The translations under genes were made by a program, and so were the position numbers. Below are positions 12,842 to 14,155 of a DNA stretch of 14,155 nucleotides, one piece after another. The DNA comes from Methanosarcinales archaeon. Its GTDB lineage: Archaea > Halobacteriota > Syntropharchaeia > Alkanophagales > Methanospirareceae. The notes beneath the pieces are model-generated. The model worked only from the letters and a program-made list of their open reading frames with translations. It made no database searches and was not told the origin of the DNA. How positions within the stretch are numbered: position 1 is the stretch's first letter; each line of letters begins with the position of its first letter. Where the stretch lies: contig JAODGV010000081.1 of NCBI GenBank assembly GCA_025464425.1, forward strand, positions 1 through 14,155. The letters are read 5' to 3'.

Positions 12842-13663
12842 ATGCTATTGAAGGAGATAGAGGCGTTTCTGGAGGAGGATATAGGGCAGGAGGAGTACGA
12901 GGAGATAGTGCCGGCGGTGGAATGTGAGGCTGAGGTGATGGTGAAGGAAGATGGTGTGCTTGCGGGACTGGAGGAGGTGGAACAGATATTCAGTTACCTC
13001 GGTGTCAGGTTCGATACTGAATTTGAGGATGGTGTCCGAGTAAAAAGGGATGATATTGTGCTGCGAGTACGTGGTGCGGGTATGAATATATTGAAGGCAG
13101 AGCGACTGGTACTCAATTTCCTCGGCAGGATGAGCGGTATTGCCACGCTGACTGATATGTTTGTGCGTGAGGCGAGACGTGCGAACGCGAGGATAAGAGT
13201 GGCAGGTACGCGTAAGACGACACCGGGTTTCAGGAAGTACGAGAAGAAAGCGATAGCCATTGGCGGTGGCGACCCGCACCGGTTCGGGCTTTATGAAGCG
13301 GTGATAATAAAGGACAACTATATAAAGCTTATGGGACTGGAGGGAGCGATAAAGAGAGCTAAGGAGCGGGTCAGCTTCACACGTAAGATAGAAGTGGAGG
13401 TGGAGAGTGTGGATGAAGCGTTGCGAGCTGCGGAACTGGGCGTTGATATCATAATGTTCGATAACATGTCAGCGTCGGCTGTGAAAAAGGGTGTGCAATT
13501 GCTTGCCGAGCGAGGGCTTCGCTCTGGCTTGATCTTAGAAGCTTCTGGTGAGATAAGGCTTGATAACATACGCGAATTCGCAGCTACCGGTGTTGATGTT
13601 ATATCCTCTGGTATGCTCACCTATGGTGCGAAATGGCTTGGATTCTCTCTTAATGTTGTGTGA
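12842..13663 (+). CDS. nadC: Nicotinate-nucleotide (quinolinate) phosphoribosyltransferase
   Basis: The 273-residue enzyme joins quinolinate with PRPP, releasing CO2, to give nicotinate mononucleotide. The N-terminal sandwich domain runs to about residue 95. AERLVLNFLGRMSGIAT (86-102) and VAGTRKTTPGFR (120-131) carry substrate-binding Arg and Lys residues. GGGDPHRFGLYEAVIIKDNY follows with His146-Arg147 and Lys157. IEVEVES (183-189), DIIMFDNMS (202-210), LEASGEI (232-238) and VDVISSGML (251-259) line the barrel. Position 160 is Tyr where most family members have His (KDNH). The ATG at 12842 is preferred because it sits about 25 bases from the TATA centre; an in-frame TTG at 12833 is the alternative. 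It pairs divergently with nadX; nadA is not in the window. Confidence 0.96.
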   Translation: MLLKEIEAFLEEDIGQEEYEEIVPAVECEAEVMVKEDGVLAGLEEVEQIFSYLGVRFDTEFEDGVRVKRDDIVLRVRGAGMNILKAERLVLNFLGRMSGIATLTDMFVREARRANARIRVAGTRKTTPGFRKYEKKAIAIGGGDPHRFGLYEAVIIKDNYIKLMGLEGAIKRAKERVSFTRKIEVEVESVDEALRAAELGVDIIMFDNMSASAVKKGVQLLAERGLRSGLILEASGEIRLDNIREFAATGVDVISSGMLTYGAKWLGFSLNVV

Positions 13664-13829
13664 GCAATCATATAGGATGGGAAATGTGAGAGCGGCGACC
13701 CTTGCTTCTTCGAGAGATTGAAAAGATGAATAAGACAAAAATATTTATTATAGCCCACATTCCGCACTTCGCACTTATAACATTCTAAATATATCACTTT
13801 AAGAATTACGTAGGATAAGAACCGGTTGG
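13664..13829. other. Noncoding stretch downstream of nadC
   Basis: No gene is supported here. The region turns AT-rich from about 13730, with a TATA-like run AAAAATATTTATTATAG at 13738-13754 and a second AT run near 13788-13805. I see no T-run after the nadC stop that looks like a clean terminator. GCACTTCGCACTT (13764-13776) is a short direct repeat of GCACTT, too small to interpret. It separates nadC from the transposase remnant. Confidence 0.4.
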
Positions 13830-14136
13830 ATATGGATCTTTATGCCGGTGCATCATATTTGGATCCCATCACGATTTCATTCTTTCACACCCTCCTGTTT
13901 CATCATGACTTGAAAGATGCGCCTTGTCGTTGGTCTCTTCGTGGTGGTATCGTTGTGGAGGATTTTGAGTTTTCATCACAGGCATTTGCGGCAACCTGCA
14001 TGAATACCACCTCGAGCTATGCCCGGTGTAATTTATCCAGAGTCCGCCCTAAGACGTCGTCGTTGAAATCCTCTGCGCCCGTCAAGCTCACAGTATCACT
14101 AAATCGACCCAATATCCCATTGCAGCAGTACCGCAT
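13830..14136 (-). pseudogene. Degraded transposase remnant (IS1634/DUF4277-like)
   Basis: Read on the minus strand from the ATG at 14136, the first 39 codons end in AEDFNDDVLGRTLDKLHRA. That matches the conserved N-terminal block of IS1634-type (DUF4277) transposases, usually written like NDDTLGRALDKLYE. An in-frame TAG at 14017-14019 interrupts it. The same frame then resumes with LEVVFMQVAANACDE, which continues the family block. A shift of frame near 13970-13980 gives LKILHNDTT (about 13943-13970), resembling the first catalytic Asp motif (H-x-DTT/S). KRPTTRRIFQVMMKQEG and NRDGIQI follow with more stops, recalling the later RPDLxQ and GIP blocks. Much of the transposase, including the later catalytic residues, is absent. 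The family call comes from remembered motifs, so it is moderate. Confidence 0.55.
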
Positions 14137-14150
14137 AAATTTAAATTTAT
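14135..14150. repeat. 16-bp perfect AT palindrome
   Basis: ATAAATTTAAATTTAT is a perfect inverted repeat that overlaps the ATG of the transposase remnant and ends 5 bases before the window edge. It may be part of a promoter or simply AT-rich chance sequence. No matching element is seen at the other side of the remnant, so I do not call it a terminal repeat. Confidence 0.4.
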
Positions 14151-14155
14151 AGTGA

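Noticed and set aside
13715..13740. Possible C/D box sRNA (GATGAA and nearby sequence)
   Set aside because: There is no proper RUGAUGA box C with a matching CUGA box D at the right spacing.
13826..14152. 108-codon plus-strand open frame at the window end
   Set aside because: Transposase-like blocks are readable on the opposite strand, and the plus-strand product has no known motif.
1..14155. CRISPR array, toxin-antitoxin pair, prophage or defence island
   Set aside because: I saw no regularly spaced repeats, no small paired toxin-like genes and no phage or restriction motifs. Apart from the transposase remnant the window holds conserved chromosomal genes.

Overview
The window is a compact archaeal chromosome segment with no prophage, CRISPR array or intact mobile element. 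Archaeal markers include an archaeal-type uS2, eL15, eL37, an Sm-like protein, translation factor aIF2-beta, sn-glycerol-1-phosphate dehydrogenase (archaeal ether lipids), UPF0179 and DUF763. A protein that looks like methanogenesis marker 12 (DUF1464) narrows this to a methanogen, methanotrophic (ANME) or alkane-oxidising euryarchaeon. A Methanophagales/ANME-1 or Syntrophoarchaeia-type genome is my best guess; it is an inference from gene content only.

Layout. Bases 2-259 are the 3' end of an unidentified plus-strand gene, followed by an intrinsic-type terminator hairpin. Two minus-strand genes follow: a homocitrate/Re-citrate-synthase-like enzyme (415-1653) and a bacterial-type NAD-dependent DNA ligase, ligA (1763-3769). 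A 71-bp divergent gap leads into a plus-strand run: rpsB, a MEMO1-family gene, a COG3390 (RPA-associated) OB-fold protein, egsA, UPF0179 and marker 12 (3841-8503). Junctions are overlapping or a few bases long, apart from a 54-bp gap before egsA. Converging on this is a minus-strand translation cluster, lsm - rpl37e - tRNA-Ser(UGA) - aIF2-beta (9566 down to 8513). From the same divergent region rpl15e, DUF763 and UPF0280 run on the plus strand with overlapping start/stop codons. Finally nadX (aspartate dehydrogenase, minus) and nadC (quinolinate phosphoribosyltransferase, plus) diverge from a 46-bp gap that holds one near-symmetrical TATA box. The last ~490 bases contain no intact gene, only a decayed transposase remnant on the minus strand.

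How the genes fit together. nadX and nadC are the first and last steps of de novo NAD synthesis (NadA, the middle step, is not here); the NAD made is also the cofactor of LigA. Most other genes serve translation (uS2, eL15, eL37, aIF2-beta, tRNA-Ser), RNA metabolism (LSm), DNA maintenance (LigA, the RPA-associated protein, possibly DUF763) or membrane lipid synthesis (EgsA). Three conserved families of poorly known function (UPF0179, DUF763, UPF0280) and marker 12 are translationally coupled to housekeeping genes. The most useful leads are the egsA-UPF0179-marker 12 operon, the eL15-DUF763-UPF0280 operon, the shared nadX/nadC promoter, the bacterial-type ligase and the true reaction of the homocitrate-synthase-like enzyme.
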